From NCBI GenBank assembly GCA_016285615.1, contig JAEERB010000152.1:1-5533 (forward strand): 5,533 nucleotides of DNA. Direction: 5' to 3'. A program made the translations under genes and the position numbers. This DNA is from Bacteroidales bacterium. GTDB lineage: Bacteria; Bacteroidota; Bacteroidia; Bacteroidales; WCHB1-69. Every line of letters begins with the position of its first letter. Position 1 is the first letter of the stretch. Below the pieces are notes generated by a model. That model was given only the letters and a program-made list of their open reading frames with translations, was not told where the DNA came from and did not search any database. Below are positions 1 through 5,077 of this stretch, one piece after another.

Positions 1-122
1 GCAGCATCCTTATAAGAACTTTCAATCAACTGCAGATAAAACAGTCGGCATAGCAGGATGAACATGATGATGGCCATCGCGCTAATGACTATGTATTTCC
101 GATTCTGCAAGTTGTTGTACAT
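1..122 (-). CDS. mrdA: Penicillin-binding protein 2, N-terminal fragment (cut by window edge)
   Basis: Only the first 40 codons lie in the window. Read from the ATG at 122, the product has a short basic cytoplasmic tail with N7-R8-K9-Y10, one hydrophobic segment (about residues 10-25), then R26-L-F-Y-L-Q-L32 followed by Y37-K38. This layout (RKY, a single membrane anchor, RLFYLQ, then YK) is what I know from the N-terminus of PBP2, the elongation-specific peptidoglycan transpeptidase of the rod complex. PBP3/FtsI and bifunctional class A proteins start differently. The start lies 3 bp after the stop of the polyprenyl synthase gene, so it is almost certainly co-transcribed. The dimerisation and transpeptidase domains with SxxK, SxN and KTG would lie to the left of the window. 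In many Bacteroidota mrdA sits with mreBCD and rodA. Here mreCD is not directly upstream, so the identity rests on the N-terminal pattern alone. Confidence 0.72.
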   Translation of the reverse strand, partial: MYNNLQNRKYIVISAMAIIMFILLCRLFYLQLIESSYKDA

Positions 123-125
123 GAC

Positions 126-1091
126 TTATTTATTGCGGTTGCTCATGTCGGTGATTAAGGTCGAAAGTTCGGTTTTGCGTTGTGCGTCAACATCCATCGA
201 TTGCAGTGCGTTGAGGCCTTTCTGCACATAGGCTTCGATGGCCTGCTCGGTCTTTTGGCGTATCGACAACTCTTCATACACGTTCTTGATAGCGTTGTAC
301 TTCTCGTCAAAGTCAAAATCGGTGGACGAGAAATAGTGGTCGAGAATCTTTTTCTGTTCGGGGTTGGCGTCTTCTAAAGCTTTCAGGTAGAGGTAGGTTT
401 TCTTGTTAACCTTGATGTCGCCGCCATTAACTTTGCCGAAAACAGTGTCATCGGCATAGACATCCAGCAGGTCGTCTTTCAGTTGGAAGGCGAGTCCGAG
501 GTTAGTGCCGAATTCGTCGACGGCTGCCAGGTTGTGCTCGTTGGCACCGGCAATGATGGCGCCGGCTTTGAGGCAGGCGGTGAGCAACACGGCGGTTTTG
601 AGCCGTATCATCTCAATGTATTCGCTGATAGACACTTCGTTGCGACTCTCAAAGTCGAGGTCCAGTTGCTGCCCTTCGCAGATGCCCACGCCAGTCTCGG
701 CCATCAGCTGCGATAGGCGCACAGCAGTCTCAGGATCGCAGGGCGTTTTCAGTATTTCGCGCAGCGCCATGGCCGACAGGGCATCGCCCGACAGAATGGC
801 GATGTTGCTGTTCCACTTGCGATAGACGGTGGGCTTGCCGCGACGAATGGGTGCGTCGTCCATGATGTCGTCATGGATGAGGGTGAAGTTGTGCAACATC
901 TCGAAGGCGGCGGCAGCATGGAAAGCTTGCTCCGTGTTGCCACCGAACAGCTCGGTGCCAATCATGACCAGCCGCGGGCGGATGCGCTTCCCGCCTTGCG
1001 TGAGAATATACTGTATGGGCTCGTACAAGTTGGCGGGCGACTGCTGTCCCGTTTCTTGGTTGAAATAGTCTTCTAAGTTATTTATAGTCAT
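126..1091 (-). CDS. Short-chain polyprenyl diphosphate synthase (farnesyl/geranylgeranyl type)
   Basis: Cytoplasmic trans-isoprenyl diphosphate synthase that condenses isopentenyl diphosphate onto allylic diphosphates. The 321-residue length is normal for the family. Visible motifs in order are GGKRIRP (33-39), the first Asp-rich motif D74-D-I-M-D78 followed by R83-R-G, the GQQLD motif (140-144), K165-T166, the second Asp-rich motif D206-D-L-L-D210, and the lysine-rich region FGK to NKKTYL (218-234). The residue five positions before the first Asp motif is F69, and the motif has no two-residue insertion. Established work on chain-length control links a bulky aromatic residue there to short (C15-C20) products, whereas long-chain enzymes carry a small residue. 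The likely product is therefore FPP or GGPP, feeding undecaprenyl phosphate and quinones. The start at 1091 is 11 bp from the stop of the upstream serine hydrolase gene, which suggests one operon. Exact product length cannot be read from sequence, so no symbol (ispA or similar) is given. Confidence 0.93.
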   Translation of the reverse strand: MTINNLEDYFNQETGQQSPANLYEPIQYILTQGGKRIRPRLVMIGTELFGGNTEQAFHAAAAFEMLHNFTLIHDDIMDDAPIRRGKPTVYRKWNSNIAILSGDALSAMALREILKTPCDPETAVRLSQLMAETGVGICEGQQLDLDFESRNEVSISEYIEMIRLKTAVLLTACLKAGAIIAGANEHNLAAVDEFGTNLGLAFQLKDDLLDVYADDTVFGKVNGGDIKVNKKTYLYLKALEDANPEQKKILDHYFSSTDFDFDEKYNAIKNVYEELSIRQKTEQAIEAYVQKGLNALQSMDVDAQRKTELSTLITDMSNRNK

Positions 1092-1102
1092 TTTATTAAA
1101 TT

Positions 1103-2323
1103 TTATGCGCCGTCGAAGATATGAAGAATTTTGTTGCTTTCGCCTTTGTGTGCCCCATTGCGGCAGTTGCTAAGAATCACGAAGAAGATGTCGCCTTCTT
1201 CACGATAAACGATGATATGCAGAAAGCCGCGCCATAGTCCGCCGTGGTATATGAGTCGGCCAAAATGGGGATTGTCCTCCAGTCGCAGGCCATAGCCGTA
1301 CAACTCCTCAGGTTTGGCTTTGCCAGGCAGTTTGTTCTGTTGGCTTTTGGCCTTATCGAGCCACTGCTCGCCGATAATTTTCTTGTCGATGAAGTAGGCT
1401 TTTTTCCATGCAAATAATTCTTCCACAGTAGAATAGAGACCTTTGTCGCCCAAGGTGCCGTCCATAAAGAAGTAGGGCAACTCCTCCATGTTGCGCAAAT
1501 GGCCTTTGGCAATGCTCTTCTCTTTGTTGTTTTCTAATTGAGTGTAATAGAAGCTGTTCGTCATGCCTGCAGGGCGCAGGATGTTCTCTTCAACAAACTT
1601 TTCGAATTTCATGCCCGACACTTTGGCCACGATGGAGGCCAGCAAGGCGTAGTTGGTGTTGGTATATTTCCAATTGGCGCCCGGCCTGAAGATGGTGGCA
1701 GGCTTCTGCTTAATCAGCACGTCAATCATGTCGGTATTGGTCAACGTGACGGTGGTGTCAAAATAGTCGAAGGGGAAGTTGAAGTATTCGGGCAATCCCG
1801 ACGTGTGTGACAGCATCTGATGGATGGTGATTTTCTGGTAGGGCAATTTAGGGAAGAACTTGCGCAGGGTGTCGGTGAGGTGCAACTTTCCTTGTTCCAC
1901 CAACTTAAGCACGGCGGCGGCTGTAAATTGCTTTGAGACGGAGGCCAACTCGAAGAAGGTGCCCGTGGTGATTTTGTTGGCGGGTTTCTTCTTGGCCGCT
2001 TCCATCTGGGCTTTGGTCCATCCTTCGTAGCCTTTGCTGTTGCCGTACATGCGCAGATAGCCCGCTGCCTGCTTGGTGATGATGTGGTCACCCTGAGCCA
2101 CGAGAACACTGCCGTTAAGTCTTTTGCATAGTTGGGTAATATGCTGCTGCAACTCTTCCTCTTTGAAGGTTTTGTTGGCTTCGTTGAACAAATGATCCAA
2201 CTCTTCTGCATTACACTCGGCCAGCGGTTTATCGGAGGATAAAGTGATGGTTGTGAGCTTCTTCTGGCCGAAGGCCGTACAGGTCAAAGTAAGCAACAAT
2301 AGGAAAGTCAGAAGATTTTTCAT
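1103..2323 (-). CDS. Secreted serine hydrolase, beta-lactamase / class C penicillin-binding fold
   Basis: A 406-residue exported protein. Residues 1-19 form a signal peptide (K2, Leu-rich core, probable cleavage AFG|Q20). The beta-lactamase-type catalytic set is complete: S128-V-S-K131 (nucleophile Ser and general-base Lys), Y220-T-N222, and H360-G-G362 in the place of KTG. LSHTSGLP (171-178) is a further family signature. Members include AmpC-like beta-lactamases, D-alanyl-D-alanine carboxypeptidases/peptidases and esterases, and motifs do not separate these. A substrate made of D-amino acid peptides or peptidoglycan would fit the operon partners (polyprenyl synthase and PBP2), but this is inference. 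Compared with the usual spacing, about 25 extra residues rich in Lys and Ala (about 92-116) lie between the first strands and the SxxK motif. The ATG at 2323 begins directly with the signal peptide. A Bacteroidota promoter ends about 40 bp upstream, so this is the first gene of its unit. Confidence 0.9.
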   Translation of the reverse strand: MKNLLTFLLLLTLTCTAFGQKKLTTITLSSDKPLAECNAEELDHLFNEANKTFKEEELQQHITQLCKRLNGSVLVAQGDHIITKQAAGYLRMYGNSKGYEGWTKAQMEAAKKKPANKITTGTFFELASVSKQFTAAAVLKLVEQGKLHLTDTLRKFFPKLPYQKITIHQMLSHTSGLPEYFNFPFDYFDTTVTLTNTDMIDVLIKQKPATIFRPGANWKYTNTNYALLASIVAKVSGMKFEKFVEENILRPAGMTNSFYYTQLENNKEKSIAKGHLRNMEELPYFFMDGTLGDKGLYSTVEELFAWKKAYFIDKKIIGEQWLDKAKSQQNKLPGKAKPEELYGYGLRLEDNPHFGRLIYHGGLWRGFLHIIVYREEGDIFFVILSNCRNGAHKGESNKILHIFDGA

Positions 2324-2361
2324 GCAAAAATGGTCAGCAAAAAGGTTGGTTTTTAAGTATG

Positions 2362-2393
2362 CAAAGATACGTCAAATAATTGTGAAATTCAGA
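2362..2393 (-). promoter_or_regulatory. Bacteroidota-type promoter for the serine hydrolase - polyprenyl synthase - PBP2 operon
   Basis: On the minus strand TATCTTTG (2369 down to 2362) matches the phylum consensus -7 element TAnnTTTG exactly. Twenty bases upstream lies TCTG (2393 to 2390), one mismatch from the -33 element TTTG. Transcription would start around 2355-2357, giving a 5' leader of about 35 nt before the ATG at 2323. The same TATCTTTG with a 20-nt spacer recurs before the nucleotidase operon, which supports both calls. The weak -33 element overlaps a short heptamer repeat (2386-2406). Confidence 0.65.
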
Positions 2394-2406
2394 ATTCAAA
2401 ATTCAA
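2386..2406. repeat. Three tandem copies of heptamer AATTCAR
   Basis: Three head-to-tail 7-bp units read AATTCAG, AATTCAA, AATTCAA on the plus strand. They overlap the probable -33 element of the downstream operon. The array is short and AT-rich, so chance or ordinary slippage is possible, but a second heptamer array starts 25 bp away. Confidence 0.6.
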
Positions 2407-2431
2407 AAGATCAAATAGGTTCCGTTCTCCA

Positions 2432-2462
2432 CTCTCATCTCTCATCTCTCATCTCTCATCTC
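2432..2462. repeat. Tandem heptamer CTCTCAT, four full copies plus CTC
   Basis: Four perfect copies of CTCTCAT (plus strand; GAGATGA type on the minus strand) at 2432-2459, followed by a partial unit. The array contains the stop codon (2442-2444) of the metallophosphoesterase gene and codes for its last residues (EMRDER). Because the unit is 7 bp, gain or loss of one copy would shift the frame and alter only the extreme C-terminus. The outermost repeat unit lies outside the gene. Confidence 0.85.
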
Positions 2463-3266
2463 CACGTCAATCCTCCCAATCCTTCCGCCTTTGTAGCCAA
2501 CTTGCACAATTTGTGTGTTGTTGATGACGATAGGTTCTTTGAGCATCGTGTGCGAGTGGCCGCCAATGATGAGGTCGATGCCGTTCACCTTTTCGGCCAC
2601 GATCTTGTCGCACATGGGGTCGCTGTGTTTTTCGGGACTGTAGCCGAGGTGCGAGAGGCAGATGACCAAATTGCAGTGCTCCGTATTGCGCAGGTAGTCA
2701 ACCGCTTGGCGTGCGCATTCAACAGCGTCACGATAGTGGATAGTGTCCAAGATGGTCGGGTCGGAGAGGAGTCCTTCCAAGTTGGTTACCAGCCCGAAAA
2801 GGCCGATTTTTTGTCCCGCCTTTTCAAAGATGAGGTACGGCTTAACCAGCGTGTCGAGGCCTGGATGGTGAAATTCGTAATTGCAGCAGACGATGGGAAA
2901 CTTCGCTTCAGCCAAGCGTTCGGCCAGTGCGTTGAGTCCATTGTCGAACTCGTGGTTGCCCAATGTGGCGGCGTCGTAGCCCATGCGGTTCATCATCTCA
3001 ATCTCCACCCTGCCGCCAAAGAGGTTGAAGTAGGGCGGTCCCGGCCAGTAGTCGCCGGCGTCGAACAGTAAGACATTCGGTTGCTCGGCGCGCACTTGTC
3101 GGATGTACTCCAGCCGTCGCAGTGAACCGCCAATCAGGGTGCCGTGGTCGTCAAAAGGCTCAATGCGACTGTGGGTGTCGTTGGTGTGCAGGATGGTCAG
3201 CGTGCTCTGCCCGTAAAATGGCAAAACGCTAATTGTCAGCAGTATATATAGTAAAATCCTTTTCAT
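2442..3266 (-). CDS. Secreted metallophosphoesterase, 5'-nucleotidase N-terminal catalytic domain
   Basis: A 274-residue protein with a signal peptide (residues 1-20, K2-R3, hydrophobic core, end near FYG|Q20). It carries the complete two-metal site of the calcineurin-like / UshA N-terminal family: D30 and H32 in HTNDTH, D72 in GDYWPG (71-76), N104-H105 in GNHE, H206 in LSHLGY, and H237 with H239 in GGHSHT. The chain ends right after the catalytic domain. The UshA/CD73 substrate-binding C-terminal domain is missing from this gene but is encoded by the gene immediately upstream in the operon, 12 bp away. The probable function is hydrolysis of extracellular or periplasmic nucleotides to nucleosides and phosphate, in partnership with that protein. 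Substrates could also be cyclic nucleotides or sugar nucleotides. The last codons fall in a heptamer repeat, so the C-terminal tail EMRDER is probably not conserved. Confidence 0.93.
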   Translation of the reverse strand: MKRILLYILLTISVLPFYGQSTLTILHTNDTHSRIEPFDDHGTLIGGSLRRLEYIRQVRAEQPNVLLFDAGDYWPGPPYFNLFGGRVEIEMMNRMGYDAATLGNHEFDNGLNALAERLAEAKFPIVCCNYEFHHPGLDTLVKPYLIFEKAGQKIGLFGLVTNLEGLLSDPTILDTIHYRDAVECARQAVDYLRNTEHCNLVICLSHLGYSPEKHSDPMCDKIVAEKVNGIDLIIGGHSHTMLKEPIVINNTQIVQVGYKGGRIGRIDVEMRDER

Positions 3267-3278
3267 AAAGCAGTCGTT

Positions 3279-4106
3279 TTAGTGTATGGTAATCATAAGA
3301 GGTTCAGGCACATATCCCTCCTTGGCTTTGACCATTACACGCTTGTCGGTTTTGCAGTCAATGCCGGCTTGATAGATACACATTGCTCCTCGTCCATTAT
3401 CGCGAATATAGTCCATCACGGCGTCTCGCAGCAGGTAGTTGGTGGGGATAACTTCTTCGTATTGAACTCCTTCCAGAATCTTGTCGCCGCCTGTTTGGAT
3501 AAAGTCGATAGTGACCAGTCGGTACGTCTTGTTGTCTTTGAGTTTGCGATGGTTGACTTTGATCATCCGAGGTTGGTTGTCCTCGTAATAGACTTGCGCG
3601 TGCGAGTAGGGTTGGCAGCTGGTGAGGGTTTTGCTCTCGAACATTTTTCGTAATTCGCTACCTTTGAGTATAATAATGACGATGCTGTTGTCGAAGGGAA
3701 GGATATTGAAGATGGTGCCGACGGTAATTTTGCCAGCGGGCATGCTGGTGCGGATGCCGCCGAAGTTGAGTAGCGACATGTCAGCGGGCAGCCCTGTTTG
3801 TTCCATGCAGATGTGGCTGCCGATGTCGTAGAGCATGTCGGTGAGCAGGTTCGAAAGCGGACTTTGCGGGGCGTAGCTGCTCAGAGGGTTTAGGCAGAAG
3901 CCAATTTGCTGACCCATGGCGCTGTCGAGTTTGGCTTTGTGCTGGTCAATGTAGGCCTGCATGTCGGCGTCGGGGTGATGCGCGTAGGTCGAGTCGAGCG
4001 TCACCACACTGTAGTGCATCGTGTATGTCGGCTGGGCAAACAAGGGTCCACAGCCGATGATGAGGCCGAGGAGGAACACAAGGATGCGGTGTTTATGTAA
4101 ATACAT
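3279..4106 (-). CDS. Secreted 5'-nucleotidase C-terminal (substrate-binding) domain protein
   Basis: A 275-residue exported protein matching only the C-terminal domain of UshA/CD73-type 5'-nucleotidases. Conserved nucleotide-binding positions are visible: N114-F-G-G-I-R119 (the NGGGIR motif), F138 in LPF, and F202 with D208 in F-I-Q-T-G-G-D. By alignment from memory these correspond to human CD73 N390, R395, F417, F500 and D506, the two Phe residues being the base-stacking pair. The Arg that CD73 (R354) and UshA (R379) place eight residues before the NL motif appears to be Y78. The N-terminus can be read as a lipoprotein signal (I16-I-G-C19) or as a standard signal peptide cut at FA|Q25, and I cannot decide. 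It has no catalytic metal site and precedes the catalytic-domain gene by 12 bp, so the two products probably assemble into one enzyme. It is the first gene after a good promoter. Confidence 0.9.
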   Translation of the reverse strand: MYLHKHRILVFLLGLIIGCGPLFAQPTYTMHYSVVTLDSTYAHHPDADMQAYIDQHKAKLDSAMGQQIGFCLNPLSSYAPQSPLSNLLTDMLYDIGSHICMEQTGLPADMSLLNFGGIRTSMPAGKITVGTIFNILPFDNSIVIIILKGSELRKMFESKTLTSCQPYSHAQVYYEDNQPRMIKVNHRKLKDNKTYRLVTIDFIQTGGDKILEGVQYEEVIPTNYLLRDAVMDYIRDNGRGAMCIYQAGIDCKTDKRVMVKAKEGYVPEPLMITIH

Positions 4107-4143
4107 GATTTAATGAGCTTTAATGTTCTAAAGAATCAACAAG

Positions 4144-4174
4144 CAAAGATAATGAACTTTTGCATAGAAAACAA
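4144..4174 (-). promoter_or_regulatory. Bacteroidota-type promoter for the split 5'-nucleotidase operon
   Basis: On the minus strand TATCTTTG (4151 to 4144) matches -7 TAnnTTTG, and TTG (4174 to 4172, within GTTG) sits exactly 20 nt upstream as the -33 element. The start point would be near 4138, leaving about 30 nt of leader before the ATG at 4106. The -33 element directly follows the T-tract of the rpmE2 terminator, so terminator and promoter are packed end to end. Confidence 0.75.
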
Positions 4175-4205
4175 CAAAAAACCGGATACTTTTGATACCC
4201 GGTTT
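4175..4205 (-). terminator. Intrinsic terminator of rpmE2
   Basis: In the minus-strand RNA the arms AAACCGGGUAU and GUAUCCGGUUU form an 11-bp stem (two G-U wobbles) with loop CAAAA, followed by a run of six U and then G. It lies about 66 nt after the rpmE2 stop. On the plus strand the wobble positions become A-C mismatches and no T-run follows, so the structure works in one direction, as expected for termination of the minus-strand transcript. Confidence 0.88.
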
Positions 4206-4218
4206 CTGTTAAGGTTTG

Positions 4219-4247
4219 CGCACAAAAAATGTGCGATCTATATAGAT
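4219..4247 (-). other. Small hairpin and adjoining palindrome in the rpmE2 3' region
   Basis: A perfect 6-bp stem CGCACA/TGTGCG with a 5-nt A-rich loop (4219-4235) is followed directly by the 12-bp palindrome ATCTATATAGAT (4236-4247). They lie between the rpmE2 stop hairpin and the terminator, in untranslated sequence. No T-tract follows, so neither is a terminator by itself. They may be RNA structure in the 3' end or a protein-binding site. No function is claimed. Confidence 0.5.
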
Positions 4248-4282
4248 GAAAGAAACAATAAAGCGCTTTATTATTTCTTTTC
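4248..4282 (-). other. Long stem-loop covering the rpmE2 stop codon
   Basis: A near-perfect 17-pair dyad is centred at 4264/4265, with core AATAAAGCGCTTTATT. In the minus-strand RNA the pairing includes one G-U wobble (4256 with 4273) and one bulged base (4278). On the plus strand that pair would be C-A. The stem takes in the last codons and the stop of rpmE2. Both arms are mostly A-U. It might protect the 3' end from exonucleases, affect translation termination, or act as a weak upstream terminator. Confidence 0.6.
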
Positions 4283-4531
4283 GAGATGTCTTGCGTATTT
4301 GTTGCGGAATTTATCAACACGACCTGCGGTGTCAACCAGCTTCATCTTACCGGTGAAGAAGGGGTGAGAGGTGTTGGAGATTTCCAGCTTAACCAAAGGA
4401 TATTCTTTGCCGTCTTCCCAAACGATGGTGTCTTTCGTGCTGACGGTTGATTTGGTCAGGAAAGCGTAATCGTTCGACATATCTTTAAAAACCACTGTTC
4501 TGTACTCTTTGGGGTGGATGCCTTTTTTCAT
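4271..4531 (-). CDS. rpmE2: 50S ribosomal protein bL31, type B (Cys-free)
   Basis: An 86-residue protein with clear L31 signatures: start [13 protein letters not shown] (16-21), [15 protein letters not shown] (48-62) and the highly conserved [10 protein letters not shown] (66-75). It contains no cysteine, so it lacks the CxxC zinc ribbon of type A L31 and belongs to the zinc-independent type B form, which has the extra internal segment. L31 joins the large subunit near the central protuberance and contributes to bridges with the small subunit. The ATG at 4529-4531 gives exactly the family N-terminus. The gene stands alone with its own promoter, a short leader containing a hairpin, and its own terminator. 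Type B L31 is replaced or favoured according to zinc in organisms that have both forms. Whether a type A copy exists here cannot be seen from this window. Confidence 0.97.
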   Translation of the reverse strand: MKKGIHPKEYRTVVFKDMSNDYAFLTKSTVSTKDTIVWEDGKEYPLVKLEISNTSHPFFTGKMKLVDTAGRVDKFRNKYARHLEKK

Positions 4532-4565
4532 TATAGTGTCTTTTTAATGTTATTTATTCGCTTTT

Positions 4566-4584
4566 AAACAGATATTTTCTGTCT
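4566..4584 (-). other. Leader hairpin upstream of rpmE2
   Basis: In the minus-strand RNA ACAGA and UCUGU pair around loop AAAUA (4568-4582), extended by one U-G and one A-U pair. It lies in the predicted leader of about 60 nt, about 35 nt before the start codon. L31 leaders with regulatory structure are described in several other bacterial groups. I do not recognise this as one of those, and a hairpin this small can occur by chance. Confidence 0.35.
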
Positions 4585-4598
4585 TTAATTTTGGGCTG

Positions 4599-4627
4599 CA
4601 AAAATACAATTTTTTTCGATATGCAAA
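4599..4627 (-). promoter_or_regulatory. Probable promoter of rpmE2
   Basis: On the minus strand TATTTTTG (4606 to 4599) matches the -7 element TAnnTTTG. A TTTG lies at 4627 to 4624, but the spacer is 17 nt, shorter than the 20 nt of the other two promoters here, so the -33 element is uncertain. Position, orientation and the absence of another gene between support the assignment. Confidence 0.55.
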
Positions 4628-4793
4628 TACTTTTTTTGAAAAAAATGTTTTCAATCATGAAAAAGCAATTTGTAAGAGTGTACTATATTGAATTATATAG
4701 AGTTATGAAATCCCTTGTTTTAGGGGGTGTATTCTTGGATGCCTATGCTGCGTGTGTTTTGTTTTTCAAGATGGGGATGGGCATTTGTATGAC

Positions 4794-4872
4794 ACGAAAA
4801 GATGTGGTTTCAGCCGCCGTGGGTATGTCGGCCGGGCAGAGATGTCGGAACAATAATAGAAAATCTTTTCGT
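4794..4872. repeat. GC-rich island bounded by a 10-bp inverted repeat
   Basis: ACGAAAAGAT (4794-4803) and ATCTTTTCGT (4863-4872) are perfect inverted copies enclosing 59 bp. The interior is much richer in G and C than its flanks and contains a direct repeat ATGTCGG (4825-4831 and 4842-4848) plus a small GCCG/CGGC dyad (4813-4832). On the plus strand the right arm is followed by CATTTTTTC. It could be a structured small RNA, a leader element of the downstream gene, or a copy of a small dispersed intergenic repeat. I match it to no known RNA family. Confidence 0.45.
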
Positions 4873-4944
4873 CATTTTTTCACTTTTAACATACTAATGT
4901 GTAAAAAAACGAGGGCAAAAAAATTCATAACTGAAACATATTCG

Positions 4945-4971
4945 TAATTTTGGCGTATAGAAATAAATTTG
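4945..4971 (+). promoter_or_regulatory. Possible promoter(s) of the plus-strand surface protein gene
   Basis: Two matches to TAnnTTTG lie on the plus strand, TAATTTTG (4945-4952) and TAAATTTG (4964-4971). Neither has TTTG or TTG about 20 nt upstream, so they are half-supported and such boxes arise easily in AT-rich DNA. If used, the leader before the ATG at 5078 would be roughly 100-120 nt. Confidence 0.35.
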
Positions 4972-5077
4972 GCAAATGAAGTGTAATTTATTGTGTGTGA
5001 GCTGTTTTTCAATTCCAATGAAAACTAAAATGAACTATTAAGAAGAAAATGATTATGAATTTTAGTGAATAGTTACT

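Larger units (their letters stand above)
4607..5077. other. Gene-poor AT-rich intergenic region between divergent genes
   Basis: About 470 bp separate the rpmE2 promoter from the plus-strand gene at 5078. Most of it is AT-rich. An open frame runs through 4645-4947 on the plus strand, but its product has no recognisable domain, has mixed composition and crosses a GC-rich island, so I do not call it a gene. Visible structure includes CTATAT/ATATAG (4683-4700), the bounded GC-rich island (4794-4872), a bulged 9-bp dyad TTTTAACAT/ATGTGTAAAA (4884-4906), and two plus-strand -7-like boxes (4945-4971). A 21-codon frame (4976-5041) precedes the next gene, without support. Confidence 0.6.

Noticed and set aside
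483..1076. Several open frames on both strands across the polyprenyl synthase gene
   Set aside because: They are out-of-frame shadows of a gene with all family motifs intact.
2244..3071. 275-codon plus-strand frame
   Set aside because: Antisense to the metallophosphoesterase, whose frame contains every catalytic motif; the plus-strand product has no recognisable family.
4120..4335. 71-codon minus-strand frame overlapping the rpmE2 end
   Set aside because: It overlaps rpmE2 in another frame and reads through the terminator hairpin and the nucleotidase promoter.
4794..4872. Miniature transposable element
   Set aside because: Terminal arms are only 10 bp and no target-site duplication was found directly outside them; kept only as an unexplained bounded island.
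4884..4906. Bulged dyad as a terminator
   Set aside because: Neither strand has a T-tract after it; it could be an operator at most.
4591..4947. Plus-strand open frame of up to 118 codons
   Set aside because: Its long form begins with a TTG inside the rpmE2 promoter, the product shows no domain or coherent membrane/signal layout, and composition changes abruptly across the GC-rich island.
4976..5041. 21-codon frame with three cysteines just before the surface protein gene, possible leader peptide
   Set aside because: No ribosome binding site, no recognisable family, and such short frames are expected by chance. It would be nearly leaderless if the 4964-4971 box is used.
5049..5072. Seven-codon frame after an AAGAAG stretch upstream of 5078
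   Set aside because: Too short to support; no evidence of translation or of an attenuation structure.
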